64,000 bases of DNA, from NCBI GenBank assembly GCA_000226015.1, contig JH154734.1:6941-70940 (forward strand), in the 5' to 3' direction. Below are positions 13,701 to 23,118 of the stretch, in pieces. The stretch is from Mnemiopsis leidyi. Lineage: Eukaryota > Ctenophora > Tentaculata > Lobata > Bolinopsidae. The translations under genes and the position numbers were made by a program. Each line of letters starts with the position of its first letter. The stretch's first letter is position 1. Below the pieces are notes generated by a model. The model saw only the letters and a list, made by a program, of their open reading frames with translations. It ran no database searches and was not told where the DNA came from.

Positions 13701-13875
13701 TCCGCAAGCAATCATGCAAAAAATGTGACCCCTCCAAAAATACCTCGATTTATTAGGTGATTTTACCGCTTTGTGTAGAAAGTGACTTAATATTAATCTA
13801 TTTTCTGTCTGCAGGTACCACGACCACAGTCCACCACCTTCAGATGATGAGAGTGAAGATGACAGCCGACAATGA
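1753..13875 (+). CDS. Three-RRM RNA-binding protein with coiled coil and long Q/N/P-rich tail (25 exons, about 1107 aa)
   Basis: Predicted RNA-binding protein. The ATG at 1753 opens a 58-base exon. Exons then follow at 3060-3101, 3615-3690, 4391-4575, 4773-4810, 5000-5075, 5480-5640, 6558-6697, 7538-7605, 7730-7925, 8119-8264, 8422-8545, 8796-8942, 9227-9364, 9668-9846, 9995-10168, 10391-10534, 10667-10784, 11001-11276, 11420-11509, 12377-12523, 12660-12829, 13096-13312, 13425-13577 and 13815-13875. Total 3324 bases, all phases agreeing. RRM1 has RNP1-like RGHAFVEY; RRM2 has KGYAFVDF; a charged coiled coil (LKLRQDRERLEDELSEK) and a basic KRKKKRR stretch follow; RRM3 has VFVGGL and KGFGFVSY, closest in style to hnRNP/Musashi/DAZAP1 RRMs. 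The second half is low complexity: polyalanine, an Asn/His-rich block, then Pro/Ser/Gln-rich sequence, ending in an acidic tail. The last intron but one uses a GC donor (13578). The domain order is not one I can assign to a named family; germ-granule or splicing roles are only guesses. Confidence 0.85.
2372..2500 (+). repeat. Truncated SINE core, same family as the copy at 62243
   Basis: About 115 bases here align with the tRNA-unrelated body of the SINE at 62318-62420. Shared blocks include AGGGCATTTGCCTATGC and TTGAGGGTTAAATGAG in the same order and spacing. The tRNA-like head is missing, so this is a 5'-truncated copy inside the first intron of the RRM gene. Several substitutions separate the copies, so it is not very recent. 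Confidence 0.7.
3740..4235. repeat. Degenerate repeat built on ATGGTCA / TGACCAT motifs
   Basis: This intronic stretch contains the heptamer ATGGTCA or its complement TGACCAT more than fifteen times in about 490 bases, in both orientations and with irregular spacing. Related sequence, including the block ACACTGACCATG, occurs near 37695-37830 and, more weakly, near 21140-21200, so it is a dispersed family. No open frame or terminal repeat was recognised. Confidence 0.55.
8605..8700. repeat. Foldback element with 41-base arms
   Basis: The left arm (8605-8645) and right arm (8660-8700) are inverted copies with only one or two mismatches and a 14-base loop. The motif TTTGGCAGCATTTC is central to the left arm. 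It lies in the intron before exon 13 of the RRM gene and looks like a small MITE or a recently formed palindrome. No flanking target duplication could be fixed with confidence. Confidence 0.75.
11510..11612 (+). repeat. About 20-base tandem repeat starting at a 5' splice site
   Basis: Directly after the donor of exon 20 of the RRM gene (CAG/GTACTT, exon end 11509) there are about five degenerate copies of a unit like TCAGTAATTACTTATCTA. The array begins within the first ten intron bases. Its units contain CAGTAATT, which resembles a weak donor. Confidence 0.6.
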
Positions 13876-13918
13876 CGTCATCGTGAGTTGATGACGTAAT
13901 AAAAAAGTGATGACGTCA
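13873..13918. promoter_or_regulatory. Cluster of TGACGTCA-type palindromes overlapping the RRM gene stop codon
   Basis: TGACGTCA occurs at 13873-13880, where its first three bases are the TGA stop codon, and again at 13911-13918. A near match, TGACGTAA, lies at 13892-13899. The spacing is about 19 bases. This is the consensus of CREB/ATF sites, but in a 3' UTR it could equally be a degenerate repeat. No function is shown. Confidence 0.4.
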
Positions 13919-15190
13919 TGAAGCTCATTGCCCGCAGCAACTTGCCATACCAACGTGCTTAATGCAGCAAGACTTTAAATCTGCGGCTTCAAAAATATTT
14001 TGTGTGATCTTGCATTGTGTGAGTGTGTGTGTATGTGTGTATAATAGACGTTCAAGAAGAAGATAAAGCGGCTGTCGTGGAATGCTCTTGAAGTGACGAA
14101 AATATCTTTGGAGTTTTGAGACTGTCAACACAAATTGATTGGAGTAAGAATCTGGGAGTGTAAATTTAATCCAAAGTTCAAAATTTACCGTTCGTGATAA
14201 ATGAACTTTCTAGGAATTTATCTTGAGGTTTTGGTGCTTTATCGGGTGACGCTTTTTTCTAATTTGAGTTCAACGTTTAATTCGATAGAATGATTTGCTT
14301 GAAGTAAACGGAATTTGAGAGTTCAAAAATTTGATTTTGGAGTGTGTTATATTTGTACACGTGGAATGAACACGTTTCTTTATTGATACATCATGTGTCG
14401 TCAAGAAAAAGGATCATGTAAGCTTGAAAAGGGGTATCAGCTTGCTGAGCACTAGAAATATTAGACTATTACTTGGTTTTTAAGTCTTCAATCGAATCTC
14501 GTATGATTGCAGTCACTCCAACCGCCTCTTAGATCGAAAGCATTGATGTGAAATTAAGTATTTGAGCAAAACAAAATGTTCTATAGATGTGGTTTGGTTT
14601 TGAAACTTAGGAGAGACAACTTAGTGTCAACAAGTTTTTAACTTTATTTATGTTGATGTAAATTATTTTTAGGGTAACTTATATTTTTAGTTTTTCTACT
14701 TTACAATTGGGGAACCTTCTTCTAAATGACCCAGTTTATGTCCTCCTTGAAATGAGTATTTCAACAAATTCTGTGTCATCCCTTCAAGCGTTTATATACA
14801 ACAAAAGTTTTGATAGATCATTAATTGGAATTTATACAATTTTTAAGAAAAGGTAATTTTAACAAGATAACTATCCCGTGTCTTGGGTCGCTATTAGTGA
14901 GTAGAATTGCGGTGCAATTAAAGCGTATCATGAAAATATGATCTGTTGTTAAGATCTGACGATTGACGAAGTATTGGTTTTGAAATCTCCTCATGATGTT
15001 GAGAAATTTACTTAAAGAAAGGTACAATCCTTCGAATTTGAAGTCGAGAACTGATTTGAAAGAAAAAACGCATTATTGATAAAGAATCTAAAGCAAAATG
15101 CATTTCTTTGAGCATATTTCGTTATGCACGAGTGATAACTTATTAGTACTTAACTTGTGTTGAAGTTTGCCAATAAAATATATTAATAAC
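13876..15190 (+). other. Probable 3' UTR of the RRM gene, with poly(A) signal
   Basis: No coding exon is seen for 1.6 kb after the stop codon. The stretch is AT-rich and ends near an AATAAA at 15172-15177, a plausible polyadenylation signal. A GT/TATGTG microsatellite-like run lies near 14015-14042. The remaining 300 bases to the next start codon would hold the promoter of the phospholipase D-like gene. Confidence 0.5.
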
Positions 15191-15496
15191 GTTAATGTAT
15201 AATCATCAACTTAAATTGTGCCTTCACAATATTCCAAGTTTCATTTGTGCCCTCACTAGTGTTTCCGGAATATAAGTAGTATAACGACTTTGCTGACACA
15301 ATATTCGCTCCTAATCATAAATTAGGAAAATAAAATTTGATAAATTTTGACGATATGCTGACACATTAGGTCCACTATAACACAAACAAATGATCAGCTG
15401 TACGTTAATTTCCTGATTTGTAAAAGTTCTCTGCTCAGTAACGAACCGTCCTATCTAGTTTCCTGCTTCTCCACCGTCTGTCTGGTTACACACACG

Positions 15497-18400
15497 ATGT
15501 TCACGGTACGAGGACAGCTGTTTGTGCAGATAATCCGAGCTAAGAGACTTGGGGGTGGCGAGAAGAAGAAAGAGAAACCTAGTTCCTACGTCAGGGTATC
15601 TATCGGAGAATCTGTACTGGCTGAGACTAAGGTTTTGTGTCTTCCTGATCTCGACATGTTTGATGATATGTTATAGTAATTAGAATTTAACAGAATTGTG
15701 TACACAGAACTGTTTTTAGATTATTTTTGGATTGTCTACCATGTTTATTGCATCTACGGTTTAATTTTCTGAGTTAAACTTAGTTGGCATTCAGCCAAAT
15801 ATCGTACAATCCTGCAGATAATTCCGAGGTCGCGTGACCCATGGTGGGACGAGTTCTACTTGCTGGACGTCTGTCACCATGGTGACACTCTAGATCTGGA
15901 GGTGTTAGGCGAGGAGGGTGATGGGACAACAAATCTAGGAGTTCTCAACATTCCTCTTGAGGTACACAAGTAAACTATTTCAATTTTTGCTCTTTAATGT
16001 CTAAATTGAGTTGGTCATTTTCCAATTCCAACGTTCTCCAACACACTCCAATATTCCAATATTGGCCATAACGCCGACGCGACGCTTGGTATATTAAATG
16101 TGGAAAGATATATAAGATAGTTTATAACAATTTTCAGAGATTGGTACAAGGGGAGGAAGTGGAAGGAGAATATCATCTCACTATTGATGGTTTGAAGAAT
16201 CGTGGAAGAATTTTCTTTAAAGTCGTGCTCTTCGGAATGGACGATCTGGATAAAGGACATGTTGTTGAGAACTGTTATTTTGAACAGCGTTCCAATTGCG
16301 AGGTTTGTCCATTCTATGAGAATTTTCAAGAATTTTCGGAGATTTACTTTTTCCACATTTATTTTAACTCAATTCTGAATTCTTACCAATGTAATTGAAA
16401 TCTGCAAAATAAACTTAGAAGTTTGACTTTGTTTTACCCCGCGAAATTCTACAGCTTCAGGGTATATCTCTATCTAGTCCCACTCGCCTGATATTATCTG
16501 AAACTAGAAGTGGCTGACTATGAGAGTTCAACTGATCACGCTGAGAAAATGTCTCACTGTCGATATCATTATACCCCGGAGGGGCTGCCGACTCTTGAGG
16601 TTCGGTGTACTGTGGAGGAGGTCCTGTTGTGTATCTTGGTGGTGGACGGTAGGGCGGTGGAAGAGGCGTCACCTGTAGCGGAAGAGGCGTCACCTCCCTC
16701 CCACTCTCCTCCAACTGTCTCCCGTTATGTCTCAGCCCGTGTCTCGGCTCCCAGCTGTCTGATCCAGGTTGTCTTACCTCACTGAGAGCTCCCCTCAAAG
16801 CAGCTAAACTTGCCTCCTGGTTCCTGAACCTCCGGGTGTGATGAGGCTGGGTTGTACCATTAGGGGGGATGTAGGGAGGGAGGGAGCTGTGGTAGGAGGG
16901 TGGTAGAGAGGTTACCTCATCAGACACTCCACCTCCCCCTCTTCCTCCTGCTCCTCCTTCCCTTAATGCGTGGTCCTCTCCTCCAGCTCCTCTATAACAC
17001 ACTTTCCAAGAAGCAGTACAGCTCCTAACTCCAGTACCCCAGTCGTGAAGTATTATACAGCAGTTCTCCACACAGTTGTAGAAGCATCGCAAGCTGGAGA
17101 AGAGCCAGTAACAAATCAGATATGTTAGAGTCAGAGGAGCGAAAATAAAGACAAAAATAGTACTGAATATGATGGGGTAACCCTCTGACAAGATGAGGTT
17201 TCGGACAGGGTTGTCGAACAGGTAGAACAGAAAAACTGTGATGGTGTTTAGTAGCTGAGTCAGACAGATTCGTAGATATACTTCATTCATGTCTTCTTGC
17301 TGGTTGGTCGCAGAGCAAGGCCTGAATTATCTCTCTGTCCGTGTCATGCTGGCAGGAAACATTATCAAACGATCATGAAGAAGGAATGAAGTAAACCTTA
17401 ACGATGGTTTAATTTATTGACCGATTTTTTTCAATTCCAAAATCACATCAGTGGACGCATTAGTTAAGTATCCGGGTTTTTGCCTCGAAATTCAAAACAA
17501 ACAAACTCAGCAACAGAAGGATATGTAAGCTTTTAGCGGAGTTACAGTAAGATTACTCTTGTACACTCAGTTGAACTGCATTACACAAGCTGCCTCCTGT
17601 CCTAGCCAGCTCTGTTTAGGTCCACACTTTCCGCTGGTTAATAAGTTAAGTAATGTATTATGGTGACGTGGAACAGGAAAGTATTATCAGAAGGACCAAT
17701 AGAATAGAAAAGGTATTTTTGAGGAAGGTTCACAAATTTTAACCAATCAGAAGCTAGAAAGCACTGTTTTCTAGCTTCTCATCGGTCAAAATTTTTTACC
17801 CCTTCCCAAAATACCTTTCTCTATTTTTTCCCCTCCAGGTGACGTTGTCAGCTAACGAGTTCAGTGTATCTGAATATCTGGAAAAAGTAACCGAGTTTAT
17901 CTACGTTTCCGGACTGTCTGCAACACAATCTGACCAAACATTGAGTAAGAAATTATTTTGGTTTTGTCCAAATCTTCTTTTGTGGAAATATTCGGACATT
18001 TCACAGAATTTAACTATACTTCTTAGTACAAACTAAAGTACAAACTAAACTGTCCAAAGGTAGATTGTCCGCCAAAAAACTGCACTTCCCAGAAAATTTA
18101 CTTATCACAAAAGCTGAAGAGGGTGTCCAAGTGTTAGTCATATTTAACGAAGAAGATGCCGATGAAGATTCCATGAACAGTCTCTTCATGTCAAAAGTGA
18201 GTAGAAAGTTTTATGTTTTTTACATTCTTTCTTATCAGTTTGATATAGACAAATACCTGACTAAAATCCAATCGGTACGCATAATTTTGGCGGTGTTTAG
18301 CCTCGGCTCCTGGATTCTGGAAATCTTCTTGAACAGTTGAAGTATCGGGAATGAAAATCTGAAGATCTTAACACGGACCTCAACAATCCAGGTATACTGT

Positions 18401-21400
18401 GCGAAAATGAGAGATGCAGAATCACGTGCTAGCCACGTGACTATCACGTGTGATACTCCAGGCAGATACATAAAGCGACGTGTGGTCAGTTTCTTTGGGC
18501 AATGTAATGGTGGGGCAAGCAGGTTCGCTCATTTTGTCTCATTCTTGTTCAATGGTCTTTAAAATGTCTTTGTGTGTGGTTTTTATGTTCTCGTTATTTC
18601 TAATTCTATACAGACTATAATCTTAAGATTCTTCACTTTCTGATAATTGTATCCATGTTGCAGAATGCAGGTTAAGATAGAAGGCCATGCTGCTCTGGAC
18701 ATAAAACAACATTTCGAAGAAGTCTGGAGGAAAGAATCCCCGCAACACGTTGAAGCTATATTTCATCTAGACGGGTTCGTGGTTTGTAGTCTGTGCTAGA
18801 CTCCATAGTCAGTGTAATGTCTGTTACGTTCGTTTCAGTTCAGTTCAGTTAAGTTCAGTTCAGTTTAGTTCAGTTCAGTTCAGTTCTGTTCTGTTATTAC
18901 AGCACGTTTGATAGATAATTAAGAAATTATTGGCAACAAAATTTGGACATTATCTATCACACATATATATCGTCCAGGACCACGTTTGATCTGACACACA
19001 AGTATCACAGAGCTGATCAGTGGAACTGTCAGATATTTAGGAATGTTAACGACAGTTCTGTTCTCTTTACAACCCCTTCAAGGAAACAGGTTAGGAATGT
19101 TAGCGACAGTTCTGTTCTCTTTACAACCCCTTCAAGGAAACAGGTTAGGAATGTTAGCGACAGTTCTGTTCTCTTTACAACCCCTTCAAGGAAACAGGTT
19201 AGGAATGTTAGCGACAGTTCTGTTCTCTTTACAACCCCTTCAAGGAAACAGGTTAGGAATGTTAACGACAGTTCTGTTCTCTTTACAACCCCTTCAAGGA
19301 AACAGGTTAGGAATGTTATTGACAGTTCTGTTCTTTTTACCACCCCTTCAAGAAAACAGGTTAGGAATGTTAGCGACAGTTCTGTTCTCTTTACAACCCC
19401 TTCAAGGAAACAGGTGGATTTGAAACAGGATAAAACATTAGACAAGAAACAGGCGTAGCTTCACTCAATGGCCATTTCTAGCCCATTTTCGGATCTCTAT
19501 CATTTTATGGCATTTTTTGTCAAATTAAACAGTCGTGTCAGGTGAGAAATATTCTACCGTATGTTACATTTACCACCCCTAGATTTTGACTCGTCAAAAG
19601 AGCACGCTCTGTGAAAATACGCTCCAAAAAGCGCTTATTCACCACATACGGCGTTCAAAACGATTCATTTACTTGGAAAGCCCGTAAGTACCAAATCGCT
19701 CCATCTTGATTATCATTTAGTTAATTTATGTCAAGCTGTTGCTTGGAATTAGACACGTCAAACATGTCCCACAGCCATAATTAAAATAAAACAAAATAAA
19801 ATCTCCGTTTTAGATATTTGATTGGCAGTGACCACGTGGGGAGAGCATCTCTCAACTCTAACTGGAACTATAATCTGATTCCTGTCGAAATCGCCATGAG
19901 GATCGCCGATTCAATTCGGAGTGGGAGTGAGATTGTCGGGTATATCGTTTTACCTGTCAGTTCAAGAAGTATAATTAAGCTTGAGGACCCAGAAAGTTGG
20001 GATGAGAATCTTGGGGTTTTGAGGATGATGTACGGTGTTATACAGGAGGTTTTAACAGAGATGAAGGTTGAGAAACAACCGGCAGATTATCTGGTTTTCT
20101 TCCATGTAAACAGAGATACAGATGTGATACCTTGTGCTGTTTTCGATGATCAGTACCTGGTCCTAGGTTAATCCTGAGTAATTTTATTGAGAAGCTAGAG
20201 AATTAGATTTAGATTTGTTTATCTTAGCCTGAGGAAGATTAAAGCAGTAGTTGTGACAATTGTAGTTGCACAAATAAAACAGTTGGTTAATTCATTAACC
20301 AACTGTTTTATTTTATGCAACTACTTGAGCCGAGAAGAACTATTCAAATTTTATCAGTAGAATATGTTAGTCTCAATGACATCCTCTATTTGCTCCCCCT
20401 ATTTGCTTACAGGAAATATTTGCTTACAGGTGATATCGGTTTTGGAAAGAGAAGATCTGAGTTGGGTATTGGAGCTTACCAAACAAACAGTGAGCTAGGG
20501 GGAGTATCCTCCTTCAGAACATCTTTATTGAGCGGCACTATTTCCCAGGTTAGTCTTCGTTTATTACTTTACTTAGCGGGTCTATTTCCCAGGTAACTCT
20601 TCGTTTATTGCTTTACTTAGTGGGTCTATTTCCCAGGTTAGTCTTCGTTTATCACTTTACTTAGCGGCTCTATTTCCCAGGTAAGTCTTCGTTTTTTACT
20701 TTACTTAGCGGCTCTATTTCCCGGGTAAGTCTTACTCGCTGAAAGTGAGTGAAGGAATATTCTAAATGTACCGTTACTTCGTTACCTTCGCCAGGATCTG
20801 TTACAAATACCTTTCAGAGAGCTGATGTGTGGGAAAAAGAGGCAGGTCTACCTTCTACATTACGAGCAATAAGAGAAGAAGCGCTTGAAAATTGGAGTAC
20901 ATACAGCGGGGAAGAGTTGCCACAAAACGTTCTTCTATCTCCCTATCAGGTACCATATGTAGCGATAATTGTGGCAGTGTGGCACCATAACACCCTGCAC
21001 TTTGCCCCACAGTCACGGCCAACAAGTGCATTTCTGCCTAGGTGTAAATATGGTAATGGCAATTTTTGTTTTTGATAATTTTACACTGCCAATTTTGGGG
21101 TTTGGCTGTGGTCGTTGTTAAAATTTTACCGCTATACCACAGAAATTCTGAATTCTTAACAGTGACCATATAGCGCACCATGGCTTGGTCAAATGGTCAA
21201 AATATCTTGGTAATCTTAAATCGCAATAATTTTAATGCCCCCGCCCCGACCGAGCGTTACAGACTTTTGCAATTGATAAATTTGTTACAAATAAATCTGT
21301 TTAGGACAACAGAGAGGGATTTATATCCCTGAGTAATCTCGACGAAAATGACAAATGTGACAATGACAAAACTGACAATGACGGTGACAACGGAGACATA

Positions 21401-21754
21401 CTGGATTTTGACGATGAAGCTTCGCCGGTTTACACTGTTGTTAAATCGGGAAATGGTGGTCATTTAGTGAACGATGAACAAAATCAATCAACCTCTTGCA
21501 CTGCTGAAGCTTCCCCGGTTGTTGAAAAGTCTCAGCCTGTTGCCCAAAACTCACGAACGGATGATGAAAACTCACAGCCGGTTGTTGAAAATTTACAAAC
21601 GGTTGTTGAAGACTCACAGCCGGTTGTTGAAAACTCACAGCCGGTTGTTGAAAACTCACAGCCGGTTCTTGAAAACTCACAGCCGGTTGTTGAAAACTCA
21701 CAGCCGGTTGTTGAAAAACTCACTGATAATTGTCCAGCCACCACAGATTGTTGA
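15497..21754 (+). CDS. C2-domain phospholipase D-like protein, probably catalytically inactive (13 exons, 839 aa)
   Basis: Exons: 15497-15631, 15818-15961, 16138-16302, 17839-17944, 18060-18196, 18392-18522, 18664-18774, 18978-19413, 19583-19683, 19814-20166, 20430-20548, 20818-20949, 21305-21754; total 2520 bases with all phases agreeing. Residues 1-145 form a C2 fold ending GRIFFKVVLF. The rest follows the order of plant-type C2-PLDs: VTEFIYVSG, AEEGVQVLVIF, KRRVVSFFGQCNGG, IEGHAALDI, DQWNCQIFR, IRRSKRFIYLESPYLIGSD, NLIPVEIAMRIA, DYLVFFHVN, DDQYLVLG, ELGIGAYQ. Active PLDs need two HxKxxxxD motifs. Here the first position reads SHVTITCD and the second VIPCAVFD, so the His/Lys pairs are gone. 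The C-terminus is an Asp/Asn-rich segment followed by 7-residue NSQPVVE repeats. Inference: a pseudoenzyme that may still bind membrane through C2. Exon 8 carries seven 18-residue repeats of a conserved PLD segment. Confidence 0.85.
16457..17290 (-). CDS. Nested intronless membrane protein with PPxY motifs (277 aa)
   Basis: A complete frame of 277 residues lies wholly inside intron 3 of the phospholipase D-like gene, on the opposite strand. The N-terminal third contains two hydrophobic stretches, near residues 12-25 and 38-62 (IIFSTIFVFIFAPLTLTYL), followed by a Cys-containing linker. The remaining two thirds are hydrophilic, Gly- and Pro-rich, with PPSY, PPPY, PPRY, PPQY and PPGY. PPxY motifs are known ligands of WW domains, including those of NEDD4-type ubiquitin ligases, so an adaptor or trafficking role is possible. 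I cannot assign a family. Base composition is clearly more GC-rich than the surrounding intron, which supports real coding. Confidence 0.7.
   Translation of the reverse strand: MNEVYLRICLTQLLNTITVFLFYLFDNPVRNLILSEGYPIIFSTIFVFIFAPLTLTYLICYWLFSSLRCFYNCVENCCIILHDWGTGVRSCTASWKVCYRGAGGEDHALREGGAGGRGGGGVSDEVTSLPPSYHSSLPPYIPPNGTTQPHHTRRFRNQEASLAALRGALSEVRQPGSDSWEPRHGLRHNGRQLEESGREVTPLPLQVTPLPPPYRPPPRYTTGPPPQYTEPQESAAPPGYNDIDSETFSQRDQLNSHSQPLLVSDNIRRVGLDRDIP
17706..17822. repeat. Foldback MITE (family copy 1)
   Basis: A roughly 115-base palindromic element. The left side contains AAGGTATTTT, CACAAATTTT and CAATCAGAAGCTAGAAA; the right side is its inverted copy, ending AAAATACCTTTCT. A second copy is at 49243-49356, and a diverged piece may lie at 40437-40545. 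It ends 16 bases before exon 4 of the phospholipase D-like gene, so its right end abuts the pyrimidine tract of that 3' splice site. Confidence 0.8.
18833..18893. repeat. Pentanucleotide CAGTT microsatellite
   Basis: About eleven copies of CAGTT with single-base variants (AAGTT, TAGTT, CTGTT), in the intron between exons 7 and 8 of the phospholipase D-like gene. Confidence 0.85.
19036..19413 (+). repeat. Seven-copy 54-base tandem repeat spanning an exon end and its 5' splice site
   Basis: Seven units of exactly 54 bases (starts 19036, 19090, 19144, 19198, 19252, 19306, 19360). Each encodes 18 residues containing RNVSDSSVLFTTPSRKQ and ends CAG followed by GTTAGG, or GTGGAT after the last. Unit 1 corresponds to the conserved PLD segment after DQWNCQIF, so it is the founder and the others are copies. 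Each border is a CAG/GT with a pyrimidine-rich stretch upstream, so each could act as donor or acceptor without changing frame. Copies differ at few positions, indicating recent expansion. The array is also open in two other frames, which is a by-product of the unit being a multiple of three. Confidence 0.95.
20259..20328. repeat. Near-perfect palindrome in intron 10 of the phospholipase D-like gene
   Basis: The arms share AATAAAACAGTTGGTTAA and its complement around a TTCA loop. Weaker pairing extends outward through GTAGTTGCA and TGCAACTAC. It forms a hairpin of about 30 pairs. Both strands carry AATAAA-like sequence, but nothing shows that it works in polyadenylation. Confidence 0.75.
20394..20429 (+). 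repeat. Duplicated 3' splice site (17-base unit, 2 copies)
   Basis: ATTTGCTTACAGGAAAT is followed at once by ATTTGCTTACAGG. The second CAG is the acceptor used by exon 11 (20430) in the phase-consistent model. The first would add 17 bases and shift frame. Confidence 0.8.
20549..20724 (+). repeat. Four-copy 44-base tandem repeat beginning at a 5' splice site
   Basis: Units start at 20549, 20593, 20637 and 20681 and end at 20724. Each carries a copy of the exon-11 end (AGCG, then TCTATTTCCCAG) followed by a donor-like GTTAGT, GTAACT or GTAAGT. The unit is not a multiple of three. Only the first donor keeps the frame open into exon 12, because reading on meets a stop within the second unit. Confidence 0.9.
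21567..21718 (+). repeat. 21-base coding repeat (NSQPVVE) in the C-terminal tail
   Basis: About seven copies of a 21-base unit encode seven residues each, giving NSQPVVE with variants such as NLQTVVE, DSQPVVE and NSQPVLE. It lies at the end of the phospholipase D-like protein, after an Asp/Asn-rich region. The repeat is acidic and likely disordered. Long open frames on the other frames here are by-products of the period. Confidence 0.9.
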
Positions 21755-23118
21755 TAGTGCCCTATTGCCGAAAATGAAGTGAGGGTCACAGAACATAATT
21801 TAATGCCCGATAAGATCCCATTGATAAAAGCTACTGGTGGGGAGGAAACAGGATGATTAGATTAAGTAAGGTGCTGCGTTAATAAAAAATATATTTATTC
21901 ATATAACGTTCAGCGTTGAAATGATAACTACTTTGATTATTACTTTGACGGACTTTTTGTTCAAGAAACTTCGTATTGTGAAAAGTTAAGAGGATGTCAA
22001 CAATTGATTCATGATTCCATTTATTTTTCAAAGAAGCCGAGCGCCCCATTTGTGTGATTATTTGCGGTAGATTTACATTTCCTAATTCAAAAGCTAATTT
22101 CGAGTAACCATTCAGTGCCTATTTACAAAGTTAAGCATAAATTCTTGTATAATACTTATAAGGAACACTCATGTTTTGAAGCCTGTCTTCCTTTTAATCA
22201 CTTTTATATTTCGAGCCGGTGATGTTCTTTAACCATTTAACTAAAGTCAGAAATCCAATTTGATATATCTCTTGAGTTTCGCTTCATGTCACGGTACTGG
22301 TAGCATTCTACTGAGGATGTTATTGGTGAACCTCCAGCCAAAATAATAATAAAAACTCAACAAGTGTAGATATTAGGTAATTGTCTACAACATCCTAATT
22401 TCCCTAGAAGTTATTCAACTTAATATCAAATATTAGTAATTTACGAATTTTTGGTGTCTTCTACTTACTGTAGCTGCAAAAACAAAAAAGTTAGAAAAAG
22501 TAAGAAACCTGATCGTCTCCAACAAATCAAGTTCATTCAAATCTGTCACCATATCACTTGGAAATAATGAACTTGAGCATTTGGCAATGACGATGGGTCG
22601 TAGGATACTGAGACTTTAGAATGAGTTTGTCCTCTTTTCCGGCTTAACCCCTTGTAAAGTAAAATACCAATTGAACTACGATCCCTTTAGTTTAATCTAC
22701 TACAAGAACTTACTATAGTATTCACTGCCGTCGTCTATCATTTTAAAATCTTACCAGTATGTATATTATTCTCACGCCTCCCAGCGTTGCATTGTATAGA
22801 AGTGATTATTGAATTAGCTGCACAAACGTAAAGACAATTTATTATTAGCCAGAATAGGTCTATTCCTGAGTTATGTTAGTACATAGGCTCACGTGACGCG
22901 TCTGTTGTATCTGGGTTTGGGTGTATGTCGGTCACCTGATTTTGATCCATTAAGTCATTATACCAAATGTTAAAGCGGTAATTTGCAAACGTGCTTTTGA
23001 GTTATGGTCGAAAAGAAGTGTGAAATTGCCGATGATTTTGGTCCAAATCTTGCGTTTGGTACACTTCTTTTTTGACATCCACCTTAGCCAAACTTGTCTG
23101 TGTTTCTAGCGAAAGATC
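21755..23118. other. Intergenic spacer, nothing recognised
   Basis: AT-rich sequence between the phospholipase D-like gene and the small membrane protein gene. The first 200 bases are likely 3' UTR (an AATAAA-like run lies near 21882). No exon, RNA gene or repeat of known family was recognised. Confidence 0.5.

Noticed and set aside
19029-19445. Long repetitive open frames on the minus strand and in a second plus frame
   Set aside because: They follow from a 54-base period that is a multiple of three. Only the frame continuing the PLD alignment has support.
20637-20817. Exon 12 of the phospholipase D-like gene starting at 20795
   Set aside because: The acceptor CGCCAG gives a wrong phase; the acceptor CTTTCAG at 20817 keeps the frame.
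21441-21789. Repetitive frames antisense to, or out of frame with, the C-terminal tail repeat
   Set aside because: By-products of the 21-base period; the frame joined to exon 12 is the coding one.
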